Below, in pieces: positions 1 through 9,850 of a DNA stretch of 64,000 nucleotides. A model generated the notes under the pieces. It ran no database searches. It was given only the letters and a program-made list of their open reading frames with translations, and was not told the origin of the DNA. Positions within the stretch are counted from its first letter, which is position 1. Each line of letters opens with the position of its first letter. The DNA comes from Isoetes taiwanensis (lineage: Eukaryota > Streptophyta > Lycopodiopsida > Isoetales > Isoetaceae), in contig JAJEKV010000041.1 of assembly GCA_021234155.1 (NCBI GenBank), positions 12,538,689 through 12,602,688 of the forward strand. The letters run 5' to 3'. Both the position numbers and the translations under genes were made by a program.

Positions 1-430
1 AGTTCTAGAATGTTCTAGAAATTTCTAGAATATAAGGGAATCTAGGAGAATTAAAGGGAATCTAAGGAAATCTCATAAATTGTAAGGGAATCTAGGAAGA
101 TATTTACAAGTCTAAGAGAATCTCTTAAAATCTAGTTGAATCTAAGGGAATCTTCATAATATCTAAGGGAATCTAAGAAAATCTTGATGAAGTTTTTTTA
201 AGATTTTGCAAAGAGCCACAATAGAATGTTCTAAAATATTTCATAATAAAGGTGTACAATATAAATCTTGAAAAAAAAATGTTCTAGATGCTCAGGGTAA
301 GCGCCTAAGTCTAAAAATAGAAAGTGTGTTCTAAATGCTCATGGGTAAGCACCTCAATCAAAATAGGAAATTCTAAGAGAATCTAGAGGAATCTTCATGA
401 ATGCTAAATATAATACATAGAATGTTGAGA
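1..430. repeat. Degenerate short-repeat block (GGAATCTAAG-like)
   Basis: The block is built from many imperfect copies of a roughly 10-12 base word close to GGAATCTAAG or GAATCTAGG, densest at 35-180 and again at 366-440. Two longer similar stretches with 'gctcagggtaagcgcct' type sequence lie at 290-350. No open reading frame of note crosses it. It looks like a decayed minisatellite or the edge of a longer repeat that continues left of the window. Confidence 0.6.
2..31. promoter_or_regulatory. Six-module heat-shock-element-like array
   Basis: TTC and GAA alternate with exact 5-base spacing at 3, 8, 13, 18, 23 and 28, giving six contiguous nGAAn-type modules in alternating orientation. This is the arrangement bound by heat shock factor trimers. 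The array may instead be a chance product of the TTCTAGAA words in the surrounding repeat. No gene start is recognised nearby. Confidence 0.35.
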
Positions 431-1666
431 ATCTCAGTAGAATCGTTGGTTACCTAGAGCACGACAGGGCATTGCACCGTAAGAACATGCTAAAACTGGA
501 ACAATGCGCCGTAGGACGCATTAAATTTCTTGTATATATATATGTATATATATATATGCAGTCCAGAGGTAAAGTATATATCGTGTAAAATCTTTTGGGG
601 TCTTTCTTACTCGCCAAAGGGTTTGGCAACTGAAAACTACTAAAGTAACACACATAAGGGATAATTTTACACACTTTTCTTAGTTTTTAGTCTAAAAGTT
701 CTAAAACGGTTCTAAAATTTACGAGCTTGTAATGCAATGTTAGAGCATAAAGTAGTCGAATCATGTTGTTATTTCTACTTTTTTTTCTCTACATACATGC
801 GAACTTCACTTTAGGCATCTAAAAATTGCTACTAAAAGGCAAAGAACTCCAAAATATTATGGTGACACGGTGTTTGACTAGAAGGAAACCCGTGGTTTAT
901 CGAGGGGAACGAGGAGTAGCAACCCCTCTAGAAGTTTACCTATTTATTTACAAAATATTTAGGAAAGGGTAAAAGGCGCCGAATACTTCTTTGCCAGGAG
1001 AAATGTGCATGGTGCCCACCGCTTCTGTGATAGCGTAATTGTGATGAATATGCTCAACATTGCTAAGGAGATTGACTATCTCCGAGCATCACCATGTTAA
1101 TAGATTGGTATGTGCGTTCAAAAATACATCTCCGGGAATAAAAAGGAGGGCATGTAATCACATGGCTTCATTACTTCAACTTTTTGTATGGGGGTATAAA
1201 TTTATCTTTGCATCATCAACTAAAACTTCACTTAACTACAAAATATCGTGGATGTATTGGTAATTGTAATACTATGTGATGCAAAAACAATGGTTTGTCA
1301 TTCAAGAAGTTTGTTCAACTGATCCCAATGTGTTTTAAGGTCCATTAGGATGTTGAGCCAAAATGGTTGTGAAATAACAAATTTCCCGTCTTCTAAAACA
1401 ACTAATATAAAAATTTTAGGGGACAAGGTACAAAAGCATCTAATTTCTTCATACCTAATTTGCCCCATAGTAAATCTTTGAATTTCATTGTAGTACTTTC
1501 CCCCTCTACAATGGGATTTTTTGTGTGTTGTGTTTTTCCTTAATACTAAGTCTTCTTAAAATGTCTGTTTTCACGAGCAATTTTATAAATCTTTGGACTA
1601 AAGATAATAGAAAGGCCCTTTTTAGAGGGATTTCAGAATTTTATAAATTTTCAGAAGGAATCTTTC
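431..1666. other. No gene recognised; AT dinucleotide tract
   Basis: Only short, compositionally poor ORFs occur here. A (TA)n-like tract with interspersed G lies at about 534-558. Nothing matches a known protein. The right end could hold upstream exons of the SDG-family gene that I could not identify. Confidence 0.5.
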
Positions 1667-1693
1667 AAACGCACTTCTTAAATAAGTGCGTTT
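1667..1693. repeat. Perfect 10-bp stem hairpin at left edge of SDG-family exon
   Basis: AAACGCACTT at 1667-1676 is exactly complementary to AAGTGCGTTT at 1684-1693, with the 7-base loop CTTAAAT. It lies about 30 bases upstream of the likely splice acceptor of the first recognised exon of the SDG-family gene. Its role is unknown. Confidence 0.6.
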
Positions 1694-2294
1694 CATTTTA
1701 AACCTTGTTGCATTCAAGATGCACCTCAAATGGTTGCAAGAGAATGGTGGTGGCCATTTGAAATACCATTTGGTTTGGTCCGATGGTTGTGCAGCCCAGT
1801 TTAAATCTAGAAGAGCATTCTATCATGTGACAAGATACCATGTTCAACATAAGATAAGAATGCAGTGGAATTTCTTTGGTTCAGGACATGGGAAGGGAAC
1901 ACACGATGGGGAAGGGGCAATCTCTAAATTGTGGCTTGAAGCAGAACAAAGGAAAAAGGATGGGAAGATAGTAAAAGATGCAGCAACTGCGTGTCAAGTA
2001 TTGAGGGAGAAAAAATCAGATGTGGAGAGGGTATTCTGGGAGGTGACTGACATTGATCGGTCCCAAGCACATGATGTACTTCCAGTAAAAGGCGTGCAAT
2101 CACTTCATTGTGTGTCTTCAATAGACTCAAACGATGCTACAAAATTATTGTGCAGACCTCTTTCATGTTTTTGCAAAGCATGCATCAATTTTAATTGGCC
2201 TGCTTGTGAGAATGCTGACCATTGTGGTAGGTGGGAGTTGCGAAAACTAGAGCCAATTAGTAAGATCAATCCTGGAGATGTTGATGAGGTTTGA
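1686..2294 (+). CDS. SDG/GHGKG transposase-like protein, main exon (unit 1)
   Basis: The 202-codon frame carries WSDGCAAQFKSR (about residues 31-42), then FFGSGHGKGTHDGEGA (about 63-78), a basic helical stretch, and a Cys-rich segment (CFCKAC, then further Cys/His near residues 160-182) that could bind zinc. The SDG...QFKS and GHGKG.DG pair recurs in transposon-derived proteins of plants and animals, and I infer a DDE/RNase-H-like nuclease core; this is not proven. A likely acceptor (ttcaag) sits near 1720, so the annotated ATG may lie in an intron and the true protein is longer upstream. This is the only copy in the window that keeps the SDG motif. It faces an Ulp1-like gene on the other strand. 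Confidence 0.6.
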   Translation: MRFILNLVAFKMHLKWLQENGGGHLKYHLVWSDGCAAQFKSRRAFYHVTRYHVQHKIRMQWNFFGSGHGKGTHDGEGAISKLWLEAEQRKKDGKIVKDAATACQVLREKKSDVERVFWEVTDIDRSQAHDVLPVKGVQSLHCVSSIDSNDATKLLCRPLSCFCKACINFNWPACENADHCGRWELRKLEPISKINPGDVDEV

Positions 2295-2404
2295 GGATTT
2301 ATGGGCAAATGACGAAGAATAATATTGACGAGGCAGCTGCTTGGGTTGGTGATTATTTTGGATGCTTCACTGACTCAGGACAATCATGAGGGGGTCCCTT
2401 ATTA

Positions 2405-2713
2405 TATCCTTCAATGCACCGGTAAAACATGTACTCGAGGTAGATACCATGGATGACTATGGAAACTTATTTTTCGAGAGGTGATGAGGTTATTACAGTA
2501 ACAACTACTTGAAATGATCCCTAGTCGCCATCGGAAGTCAAAGTTACTAAAAGAGAAGAAGATTTTTGTCCCTCCGAAGTCCGTAATAGGGTTCGCCGCA
2601 TTGGAGCCAGTCAAGCACAAGATAAAAGGTCTTTGCTTATGCATATGAACTGTCCCCAAGATTGGCACGAGATGCTATTAGGAAATCTGCCCCGAGATTG
2701 TAGATGTACCGTG
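2405..2713 (+). pseudogene. SDG-family gene, C-terminal exon (unit 1), decayed
   Basis: By comparison with unit 2 and with the locus at 35.8 kb, this stretch encodes the conserved C-terminal block of the plus-strand gene: a DDYGN..LRGDEV motif, a later VIG..I..KHK.KG motif, and an EIVDV end. In unit 1 several one- and two-base differences, mostly beside CAG/CTG/CCG, break the frame. The ending TGA lies at 2711-2713. Whether these breaks are real or consensus errors is open. Confidence 0.55.
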
Positions 2714-3161
2714 AATTTGTTCTTGTATCAAGTTTACCTTTTTGTACATCAGGCTACATAATTATTGTCATGTGTTTGGCCAGCAGAACAATTCTGATCA
2801 CTTGTTTTCAATATTAAAGTGAATACATTGGCAGCAGGTAGGTTCAAGACACTTGTACATGTACTTGAGACACTCAAGGTTAATGGCTACCTTAGGTTAA
2901 TGGTTCATATTTCGTGAGTGTATATATGGTAAGAGCCATTTTGGAAGTGCCTAGTGTTGTGGTTTTGAATTTGCTTGTTTGATCTGTGCTTACAGTACAA
3001 CTTATACTGACATAGCTCAGTATGCCTCTTTTAAAACAATGGGGGAGTATCCTTTAGAATGGGGGACTTATATGGGGGACACTTATGTTGTACCCTAAAC
3101 CATACCTTTGGCTACTTTAGAATTGGTGGGGTCTTTATTGACCTTGTAAAAATTAAAAAGT

Positions 3162-3291
3162 GTTAACACAAAGTGCAAGGTTTGACATCTTGCCACAAAG
3201 TGCACAAAGTGTTAACACCTTGTGCAAGGTTTGACATCTTGACACAAAGTGCACAAAGTGTTAACACCTTGTGCAAGGTTTGACATCTTGA
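3162..3291. repeat. 49-bp minisatellite between convergent genes (unit 1)
   Basis: A 49-base period (starts of TTTGACATC at 3181, 3230 and 3279) repeats in the gap between the two convergent genes. Each period contains a near-palindrome around GTGTTAACAC flanked by CACAAA and CTTGTG. Units 1 and 3 carry the extra periods; unit 2 has none. Confidence 0.85.
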
Positions 3292-3647
3292 CTTTTATGA
3301 GGATAATTTAAGAACAGGAGAAATGAAAGACATACAAAACACTTGGGATAAATTGCCACTGGCAGAAACCAGATACATGCTTTAGAATAATGCCATATGG
3401 CACAACTTATGTCATTTTTTCAAAATTAATTGGTTGAGGCACTCTGGCCAAGTACATCCGAAATTTTGAAGGCAACTAGGCCAAAACAAAGTCTGATTTT
3501 TATGCAGAGTGATTCCATTAGGCAGTTCGAAGGTATTACCAGTATCCGAATTTTATACAGGCTTATGATATCAGAGCATAAACCAAGTGTTGATCAAATC
3601 TGAAAACAGCCTGTTCATCCACAAAACTCATAAACAAATGGTTAGAT

Positions 3648-5012
3648 TCATCTACCAATCGACACATCAATGGCTTCTCCATCTTCACACTGTTTAAACA
3701 GGGCTTCTTGCATACATGCTCGACGACCTAGCGCATAATCGTGTGAAAACCAGCCTGCTGTAACCTGTGCATAGTGCATTAAAGCAAACAGAAATGTAAA
3801 AATGGTGTAAACTAAAAGCTTGCAAGAGAATTGGACACTTACCTTCAACTCCTTATTTTTAGACAAACTGCGTTCACAAATTTGTGCATGCGGGCCATCA
3901 CATACAAAGCCGCAATTCGACGGTCGGGATCTTTGAGGTACTTCAAGATGTTCAAGCCCCTTCACATTATTTCTGCGAATAAAATCAACACCGCTTGAGG
4001 TTTGACTCATTGATTGAGTCAATATCTGCGTATGAAGCCTGCACATGCACATTTAAAAGTAGAAATGTAAATATTTAAGTAGACAGGAATGGGAGAAAGT
4101 AGATAGAAATGCATACCCTCTAATTTCCTTCTCATTTGTCGCAAAAGCTTTTCGGACTATTCAATATATGAATCGATGGTGCACGAAGAACTATAGGATT
4201 CCCATACGCAAAGGCAAATATAGCCAACACAAAGTGCTCATTCTCAAAAACGGGTAGAAGAACATCTTGGCATTTTGACATAACCAGCCCTTTCATTTCC
4301 TGTTTCAATGATATCTACAATGTTTCTTGAGGCCTCGATTTTTCTTACTTCTGTTGTAGCTTCCTTGAACAAGTGAAAGTTAAAAGATGGATAAAAAGAA
4401 AATCTTGTTCTTCCACTCAGATGGCAAATTATGATCACGGTACCTACAAGAAGATAAGGTCATAATTATACTTCATTATAAATACACAAAGAATAGGAGA
4501 TGAAATCAAATTACATCTACAAGCGCCTTGTGCATACACCATATCTAAGTTCAATAAGGCGGCTTGTCATTCTTGATCAGGTGCCATGAGTTCTTCAAGG
4601 TCAATATCGACCACCTTCATGGGAGGATCGGGGGCTATCCTTGAAATGCACGAAGGCGTGTAAGAACACAGTTTCCACGCATGCTCCTACAAGGATCAAA
4701 TTGAAGTGTCAAGTATCATGCGGGTGCATAAAACAAATGTTTCATAATATTACCTTGCATCGACATCGATTCTTCACCGGATTTAGAATCTTCAAGAGAT
4801 TTCGTGTCTTCAACAGATTTTTGCCTACAAGAAATGGTGTGAGTTGAAGAAATGGTGTGAGTTAAGATGAAGTGCATACCTTTTCTTAGCTGCACTCTTA
4901 GCTGGTGCATCCTTTCTGGCTCGAGTTTTCCGCTTGTTATTTGGGGAGCATCCTCCTCCTTCACGATAATCGTTTCTATAGCTGCTGGTGCTTTCTTATC
5001 TTCATCTGCCAT
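3648..5012 (-). pseudogene. Ulp1/SENP-like cysteine protease, 3' half (unit 1)
   Basis: Read on the minus strand, exons with GT..AG borders encode in order: an acidic-to-basic segment (4880-5012 and 4754-4824, rich in Lys/Arg, probably nuclear), a linker with VDIDLEELMAPD, the His exon (about 4244-4440, containing a LENEHFVLAIFAFA-type motif best seen in unit 2), a PIV..PSIHI.NS block, the Gln/Cys exon (3845-4037, VPQ then SNCG), and an end matching WFSHDY.LGRR. This is the C48 (Ulp1/SENP) layout, which removes SUMO-like modifiers. Catalytic His, oxyanion Gln and nucleophile Cys positions are visible; the Asp (YDS in the family) appears as LRA. The N-terminal half is missing because the tandem junction cuts it. 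Several frames disagree by single bases. Confidence 0.65.
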
Positions 5013-5054
5013 GACCAGTTAGAGATACCATGTTCAACATAAGATAAGAATGCA

Positions 5055-5411
5055 GTGGAATTTCTTTGGTTCAGGACATGGGAAGGGAAAGGGGCAATCT
5101 CTAAATTGTGGCTTGAAGCAGAACAAAGGAAAAAGGATGGGAAGATAGTAAAAGATGCAGCAACTGCGTGTCAAGTATTGAGGGAGAAAAAATCAGATGT
5201 GGAGAGGGTATTCTGGGAGGTGACTGACATTGATCGGTCCCAAGCACATGATGTACTTCCAGTAAAAGGCATGCAATCACTTCATTGTGTGTCTTCAATA
5301 GACTCAAACGATGCTACAAAATTATTGTGCAGACCTCTTTCATGTTTTTGCAAAGCATGCATCAATTTTAATTGGCCTGCTTGTGAGAATGCTGACCATT
5401 GTGGTAGGTGA
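5055..5411 (+). pseudogene. SDG-family gene, truncated main exon (unit 2)
   Basis: The frame repeats residues from just before GSGHGKG onward, but a short deletion removes most of the GHGKG.HDG motif (the copy reads directly from the GHGKG region into GAISKLW). The Cys-rich segment CFCKAC is kept. A stop at 5409-5411 replaces a Trp codon of unit 1 (tgg to tga). The upstream SDG motif is absent because the tandem junction lies inside the exon. Confidence 0.6.
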
Positions 5412-5485
5412 GAGTTGCGAAAACTAGAGCCAATTAGTAAGATCAATCCTGGAGATGTTGATGAGGCTGAGGGATTTATGGGCAA

Positions 5486-5877
5486 ATGGCGAGGATAATA
5501 TTGACGAGGTATTTTGCGGGGTTGGTGATTATTTTGGATGCTTCGACTCCGGACAATCATGGGGGTCCCTTATTATATCCTTCAATGCAAGAAGTAAAAC
5601 ATGTACTCGAGGTAGATACCATGGATGACTATGGAAACTTATTTTTGAGAGGTGATGAGGTTATTCTGAGCAACTACTTGAAGCTGATCCCTAGCTGCCA
5701 TCAGTCTGAGGTTACTAAAAGAGAAGAAGGTTTTTGTCCCTCGAAGTCGTAATAGGGGTTAAAACCCGCATTGGAGCGATCAAGCACAAGATAAAGGTGC
5801 TACTTATGCATATGAACTGTCTCGGTATTGGTACGAGATGCTATTAGGAAATCACTGAGATTGTAGATGTCTTGTGA
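5486..5877 (+). pseudogene. SDG-family gene, C-terminal exon (unit 2, best preserved)
   Basis: The open frame 5486-5752 carries LYPSMQEVKHVLEVDTMDDY and GNLFLRGDEVILSNYLKLIP. After one shift near 5750 the frame continues with a VIG..I..IKHKIKG block and ends at TGA 5875-5877. The same blocks, in the same order, form the frame at 35804-36112, which shows GDYGNRMLAGD, VIGAKF and VKHKLKG before the same kind of EIVD ending. That match across a diverged locus supports a real protein region rather than a chance ORF. Its function is unknown. Confidence 0.6.
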
Positions 5878-6748
5878 ATTTACGTTCTTGTATCAAGTTT
5901 ACCTTTTTGTACATCGGGCTACATAATTATTGTCATGTGTTTGGCCAGCGAGAACAATTCGATCACTTGTTTTCAATATTAAAGTGAATACATTGGCAGC
6001 AGGTAGGTTCAAGACACTTGTACATGTACTTGAGACACTTGTACTTGTACTTGAAAACTCAAGGTTAATGGCTACCTTACGTTAATGGTTCATATTTCGT
6101 GAGTGTATATATGGTAAGAGCCATTTTGGAAGTGCCTAGTGTTGTGGTTTTGAATTTGCTTGTTTGATCTGTGCTTACAGTACAACTTACACTGACATAG
6201 CTCAGTATGCCTCTTTTAAAACAATGGGGGACACTTATATTGTATCCTTTAGAATGGGGGACTTATATGGGGGACACTTATGTTGTACCCTAAACCATAA
6301 CTTTGGCTACTTTAGAATTGGTGGGGTCTTTATTGACCTTGTAAAAATTAAAAAGTGTTAACACAAAGTGCAAGGTTTGACATCTTGCCTTTTATGAGGA
6401 TAATTTAAGAACAGGAGAAATGAAAGACATACAAAACACTTGGGATAAATTGCCACTGGCAGAAACCAGATACATGCTTTAGAATAATGCCATATGGCAC
6501 AACTTATGTCATTTTTTCAAAATTAATTGGTTGAGGCACTCTGGCCAAGTACATCCGAAATTTTGAAGGCAACTAGGCCAAAACAAAGTCTGATTTTTAT
6601 CTCAAGAGTGATTCCATTAGGCGGATTCGAAGGTATTACCCGATATCGAATTTTATCTGGGCTTATGATATCGAGCATAAACCAAGTGTTGATCAAATCT
6701 GAAAACAGCGTTTGTTCATCCACAAAACTCATAAACAAATAGTTAGAT

Positions 6749-8121
6749 TCATCTACCAATCGACACATCAATGGCTTCTCCATCTTCACCTTTGTTTAAA
6801 GAAGGGCTTCTTGCATACATGCTCGGCGACCTAAGCGATAATCGTGTGAAAACCAGCCCTCTTTGTAACAGAATGTGCATAGTGCATTAAAGCAAACAGA
6901 AATGTAAAAATGGTGTAAACTAAAAGCTTGCAAGAGAATTGGACACTTACCTTCAACTCCTTATTTCCGACAACTGCGTTCACAAATTTGTGCATGCAGG
7001 CCATCACATACAAGCCGCATTGACGGATCGGGCTCTTTGAGGTACTTCAAGATGTTCAAGCCCCTTCACATTATTTCGCGAATAAAATCAACACCGCTTT
7101 GAGGTTTGACTCATTGATTGAGTCAATATCTGCGTATGAAGCCCCGCACATGCATATTTAAAAGTAGAAATGTAAATATTTAAGTAGACGGGAATGGGAG
7201 AAAGTAGATAGAAATGCATACCCTCTAATTGCCTTCTCATTTGTCGCATAAAAAGCTTTCAGACTATTCAATATATGAATCGATGGTAACGAAGAACTAT
7301 AGGATTTCCTTGCTACTTGCAAAGGCAAATATAGCCAACACAAAGTGCTCATTCTCAAGCACGGGTAGAAGAACATACTGGCATTTTGACATAACCAGCC
7401 CTTTCATTCCCTGTTTCACGATATCTACAATGTTTCTTGAGGCCTCGATTTTTTTCTTACTTGCTGTAGCTTCCTTGAACAAGTGAAAGTTAAAAGATGG
7501 ATAAAAGAAAATCTTGTTCTTCCACTCCGATGGCAAATTATGATGCAGGTACCTACAAGAAGATAAGGTCATAATTATACTTCATTATAAATACACAAAG
7601 AATAGGAGATGAAATCAATTACATCTACAACGCCTTGTGCATACCTGCCATACAGTTCAATAAGGCGGTTTGTCATTCTTGATCCGGTGCACTGAGTTCT
7701 TCAAGGTCAATATCGACCACCTTCATGGGAGGATCGGGGGCTATCCTTGAAAGGCACTAAAGGCGTGTAAGAAACGATTTCTCACGCATGCTCCTACAAG
7801 GATCAAATTGAAGTGTCAAGTATCATGCGGGTGCATAAAAACAAATGTTTCATAATATTACCTTGCATCAAAGATCGATTCTTCAACCGGATTTAGAATC
7901 TTCAAGAGATTTTTGTGTCTTCAACAGATTTTTGCCTACAAGAAATGGTGTGAGTTGAAGAAATGGTGTGAGTTAAGATGAAGTGCATACCTTTTCTTAG
8001 TCGCACTCTTAGCTGGTGCATCCTTTCCGGCTCGAAAAGCTTGTTATTTGGAGAGCATCCTCCTCCTTCCACGATAATCGTTTCTATAGTCTGCTGGTGC
8101 TTTCTTATCTTCATCCGCCAT
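6749..8121 (-). pseudogene. Ulp1/SENP-like cysteine protease, 3' half (unit 2)
   Basis: Same exon order as unit 1. The His exon is clearest here (7310-7555): IFFYPSFNFHLF, a spacer, then YVLLPVLENEHFVLAIFAFA, matching the Ulp1 pattern in which the His normally precedes Trp and here precedes Phe. Upstream, RLIELYGRYAQGVVDV fits the N-terminal helix of the fold. The Gln/Cys exon (about 6950-7137) keeps EHLEVPQ and the NAVVGNKELK end, with the Cys region disturbed by small indels. The frame of the first exon in this unit (IETIIVEGGGCSPNNK) joins cleanly to the basic stretch, so unit 2 probably shows the original frame there. Truncated at its 5' side. Confidence 0.65.
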
Positions 8122-8174
8122 AACCAGTTAGAGATACCATGTTCAACATAAGATAAGAATGCAGTGGAATTTCT

Positions 8175-8990
8175 TTGGTTAGGACATGGGAAGGAACACA
8201 CGATGGGAAAGGGGCAATCTCTAAATTGTGGCTTGAAGCGAGAACAAAGGAAAAAGGATGGGAAGATAGTAAAAAGATGCAAGCTGCGTGTCAAGTATTG
8301 AGGGAGAAAAAATCAGATGTGGAGAGGGTATTCTGGGGAGGTGACCTGACATTGATCGGGTCCCAAGCACATGATGTACTTCCAAAAAAAGGCGTGCAAT
8401 CACTTCATTGTGTGTCTTCAATAGACTCAAACGATGCTACAAAATTATTGTGCAGACCTCTTTCATGTTTTTGCAAAGCATGCATCAATTTTAATTGGCT
8501 GCTTGTGAGAATCGACCATTGTGGTAGGTGGGAGTTGCGAAAACTAGAGCCAATTAGTAAGATCAATCCTAGAGATGTTGATGAGGCTGAGGATTTATGG
8601 GCAAATGACGAGGATAATATTGATTTGAGGACGCTGCGGGGTTGGTGATTATTTTGGATGCTTCGACTCCGGACAATCATGAGGGGTCCCTTATTATATC
8701 CTTCAATGCAAAGTAAAACATGTACCGAGGTAGATACCATGGATGACTATGGAAACTTATTTTTGAGGTGATGAGGTTATTACTGGCAACTACTCCGAGC
8801 TGATCCCTAGCCGCCATCGTCAATACAGTTACTAAAAAAGAAGAAGGTTTTGTCCCTCAGTGCATATTAGGTTCGCTTAGCATTGGAGCCGGTCAAGCAC
8901 AAGATAAAAGGTGCTACTTATGCATATGAACTGTCTCAAGTATTGTACGAGATGCTATTAGGAAATGCTGAGATTGTAGATGTCTTGTGA
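8175..8990 (+). pseudogene. SDG-family gene, truncated copy (unit 3)
   Basis: The frame 8175-8648 covers the region after the SDG motif through the Cys-rich segment, with shifts relative to units 1 and 2 (for example CAG read as CGAG near 8239 and GCTG as CG near 8510). The C-terminal exon follows to TGA 8988-8990 with further indels. No promoter or first motif is present. This copy carries the most discrepancies at CAG/CTG/CCG sites. Confidence 0.55.
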
Positions 8991-9472
8991 ATTTTACATT
9001 CTTGTATCAAGTTTACCTTTTTGTACATCGGGGCTACATAATTATTGTCATGTGTTTGCCCGTGAGAACAATTCGATCACTTGTTTTCAATATTAAAGTG
9101 AATACATTGGCGAGGTAGGTTCAAGACACTTGTACATGTACTTGAGACACTTGTACTTGTACTTGAAAACTCAAGGTTAATGGCTACCTTAGGTTAATGG
9201 TTCATATTTAGTGAGTGTATATATGGTAAGAGCCATTTTGGAAGTGCCTAGTGTTGTGGTTTTGAATTTGCTTGTTTGATCAGGCTTACAAGATACAACT
9301 TATCTTGACATAGCTCGGATGCCTCTTTTAAAACAATGGGGGACACTTATATTGTATCCTTTAGAATGGGGACTTATATGGGGACACTTATGTTGTACCC
9401 TAAAACCATAACTTTGGCTACTTTAGAATTGGTGGGGTCTTTATTGACCTTGTAAAAAATTAAAAAGTGTTA

Positions 9473-9598
9473 ACACAAAGTGCAAGGTTTGACATCTTGC
9501 CACAAAGTGCACAAAGTGTTAACACCTTGTGCAAGGTTTGACATCTTGACACAAAGTGCACAAAGTGTTAACACCTTGTGCAAGGTTTGACATCTTGA
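9473..9598. repeat. 49-bp minisatellite (unit 3)
   Basis: Same 49-base period and GTGTTAACAC palindrome as at 3162-3291, with the same number of periods. It lies in the 3' gap between the plus-strand gene and the remnant of the protease gene. Confidence 0.85.
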
Positions 9599-9850
9599 CT
9601 TTTATGAGGATAATTTAAGAACAGGAGAAATGAAAGACATACAAAACACTTGGGATAAATTGCCACTGGCAGAAACCAGATACATGCTTTAGAATAATGC
9701 CATATGGCACAACTTATGTCATTTTTTCAAAATTAATTGGTTGAGGCACTCTGGCCAAGTACATCCGAAATTTTGAAGGCAACTAGGCCAAAACAAAGTC
9801 TGATTTTTATGCAGAGTGATTCCATTAGGCAGTTCAAATGTTTCATAATA

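Larger units (their letters stand above)
1836..5025. repeat. Tandem unit 1 of 3 (3190 bp)
   Basis: Sequence from 1836 is repeated at 5026 and again at 8135. Each unit runs from inside the SDG-family exon, through its 3' end and the intergenic zone, to a minus-strand Ulp1-like gene exon. Both inter-unit junctions read the same (gttagaga joined to taccatg), and the three bases AGA are shared by the two parental ends. Unit 1 is the only one continuous with the upstream part of the SDG-family gene. Confidence 0.9.
5026..8134. repeat. Tandem unit 2 of 3 (3109 bp)
   Basis: This is the second copy of the 3.1-kb unit. It lacks the two extra 49-bp minisatellite periods of units 1 and 3. It starts inside the SDG-family exon just after the SDG motif, so its plus-strand gene has neither promoter nor the first motif. 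Its minus-strand protease gene also lacks the N-terminal exons. Confidence 0.9.

Noticed and set aside
1924-2130. Minus-strand ORF repeated in all three tandem units
   Set aside because: It is the antisense shadow of the SDG-family exon; its conservation follows from the duplication.
5012-5012. ATG opening MADEDKKAPAAI as the protease start
   Set aside because: The sequence just upstream (tctaactggttatggcag) is a good splice acceptor, and further N-terminal exons continue to 12.58 kb beside unit 3, so this ATG is more likely internal.
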